From DAOPYU01 sp942493245 (GTDB lineage: Bacteria; Sumerlaeota; Sumerlaeia; UBA8349): 64,000 bases of DNA. Under the pieces are notes generated by a model. It searched no databases and was not told where the DNA came from. It worked only from the letters and a program-made list of their open reading frames with translations. Shown here one piece after another: positions 63,006 through 64,000 of the stretch. A program made the translations under genes and the position numbers. Positions within the stretch are counted from its first letter, which is position 1. Each line of letters begins with the position of its first letter. Where the stretch lies: contig OW818685.1 of the NCBI GenBank assembly GCA_942493245.1, positions 3,534,001 through 3,598,000 of the forward strand. The letters are read 5' to 3'.

Positions 63006-64000
63006 ATGAACAGATGTACAGGCAGAACGTCGAGCGGTTTCGCATCCTTCAAGTGGGTGTTGTTTCTGGTGGGAGGCCTTCTGACGGCCGGTATTGTGTT
63101 TCATCTCGTGCAGCAGGGGTTTGCCCAGGAAAAAGGGGGCAAACCGGGAGCGGAGGCCGCCGCGGCCCAGATGCCCCCGCCGGAAGTGGAAGTCGGGAAA
63201 GCGACCCTCAAGACGCTGCCGCAGGTTTCCGAAATCGTCGGACGCGTCGAGTCGTCGCGGTCGGTGGAAATCTGCGCGCGCGTGGAAGGGTTCCTCCAGG
63301 AACAGTGCTTCGCCGATGGAGCGGAGGTGAAAAAGGGAGACCTGCTGTTCAAGATAGACCCCAAATCGTATGAAGTGACGCTGAACCTGGCCCGGGCGGA
63401 ACTGGCCAAGGCGCAGGCGACACTGTCGAGCGCCCGCAAGGGGGTGGACGTGTTGCGCGCCAAGGGCGAACTGATGAGCGCGCAAGCGACCCGGATCAAG
63501 GCGGACAAGGATCTGGGGCGCATCAAGCCGCTCGTGACCACCAACGTGCTGAGCAAACAGGAACTCGACACGGCGGAAGCGGCGTCCAAAGAATCCCATG
63601 CCCGCGAGGAAGCCCTTCAGGCTGCCTACGAACAGACGCAGATCAATCAGGCGACCAGCATCGAGCTGGCCGAAGCGATGGTTCAGGCGGCCCAGGCCAG
63701 CGTGGCGCAGGCGGAAATCCAGCTGGGCTACACGAACATGTTCGCTCCGATTGACGGGCGGCTCGGTAAGGCCCAGCAGTTGCCCGGCGCGCTGGTGGGC
63801 AAAAACATGGCGTCGCCGACCCTGCTGGCCACCATCTCGGCCATTGATCCGATGTGGGTCAACTGGAGCATCAGCGAGCAGGAATACCTGTCTCTGATGA
63901 ACCACGACGGAACGAACTTGAACGACAAGATCGAAAAAATCGAATTGATTCTGGGCGACGGGAGCGTTTATCCGCACACGGGCAAGATCACGTTTCTGGA
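63006..64000 (+). CDS. RND efflux periplasmic adaptor (3' end outside window)
   Basis: Open to the right edge; at least 331 residues. A basic start and one hydrophobic segment (WVLFLVGGLLTAGIVFHLVQ) anchor it to the inner membrane. Adaptor blocks: PPEVEVGKATLKTLPQVSEI, VGRVESSRSVEICARVEGFL (lipoyl half 1), FADGAEVKKGDLLFKIDPKS, a long helical hairpin (about 120-230, Ala/Gln/Glu-rich), then IQLGYTNMFAPIDGRLGKAQ (lipoyl half 2) and IDPMWVNWSISEQEYL (barrel). It is AcrA/MexA-like; the pump gene should follow outside the window. Confidence 0.94.
   Translation, partial: MNRCTGRTSSGFASFKWVLFLVGGLLTAGIVFHLVQQGFAQEKGGKPGAEAAAAQMPPPEVEVGKATLKTLPQVSEIVGRVESSRSVEICARVEGFLQEQCFADGAEVKKGDLLFKIDPKSYEVTLNLARAELAKAQATLSSARKGVDVLRAKGELMSAQATRIKADKDLGRIKPLVTTNVLSKQELDTAEAASKESHAREEALQAAYEQTQINQATSIELAEAMVQAAQASVAQAEIQLGYTNMFAPIDGRLGKAQQLPGALVGKNMASPTLLATISAIDPMWVNWSISEQEYLSLMNHDGTNLNDKIEKIELILGDGSVYPHTGKITFL

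Overview
The window looks like a stretch of chromosome from a GC-rich, flagellated, probably diderm bacterium of an uncultured or poorly sampled phylum. The reasons are a meso-diaminopimelate type MurE, an RND-type membrane-fusion protein, a flagellin with a sigma-54 type promoter, a SecD-SecF fusion, a serine/histidine-kinase-rich style of signalling, and intergenic regions packed with short palindromic words that recur in four or more places. No rRNA or tRNA gene is present, so the phylum cannot be named from this sequence; a PVC-like or candidate-phylum lineage is my guess only.

Layout. 1-9.5 kb (minus strand): a truncated secreted protein with an internal duplication, a large membrane-anchored coiled-coil protein, a von Willebrand A protein whose cytoplasmic tail carries five copies of a short acidic-hydrophobic motif, and flagellin. 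10-11.4 kb: enolase. 12-14.4 kb (plus): a single protein that joins an FtsX-like membrane domain to an EnvC-like coiled coil and degenerate LytM domain. 14.6-17.3 kb: an ArsR/CadC-type metal sensor and a Zn/Cd P-type ATPase. 17.5-19.4 kb: a complete group II intron (minus) with a frameshifted reverse transcriptase, sitting inside one arm of a long palindrome. 19.9-23.1 kb: a hybrid sensor kinase. 23.4-24.6 kb: a DUF3800 protein, a small nuclease-like protein and a convergent candidate small RNA. 24.7-33 kb (plus): HAD hydrolase, SprT-like metalloprotein, Kbl, an insertion sequence, GalM and a secreted beta-helix/PKD protein.

33.5-53 kb (minus) is one long division and cell wall (dcw) cluster in transcription order mraZ, rsmH, ftsL, a NodB-type deacetylase, ftsI, murE, murF, mraY, murD, ftsW, murG, ftsQ, ftsA, ftsZ. 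It lacks murC, murB and ddl between murG and ftsQ. Three of its membrane proteins (FtsI, FtsW, MraY) carry large extra segments in positions expected to face the periplasm. With the FtsX-EnvC fusion 20 kb away, the window points to a remodelled division machine.

53.4-64 kb: a glycosyltransferase (plus), RNase D, an EF-G paralogue, SecDF and YajC (all minus), then a TetR regulator with a clear operator and the start of an RND efflux adaptor (plus), which runs off the right edge.

The strongest candidates for something undescribed are the FtsX-EnvC fusion, the set of periplasmic insertions in the wall/divisome enzymes, the multivalent tail of the VWA protein, and the compact RNA with its own promoter and terminator next to the DUF3800/nuclease-like pair.
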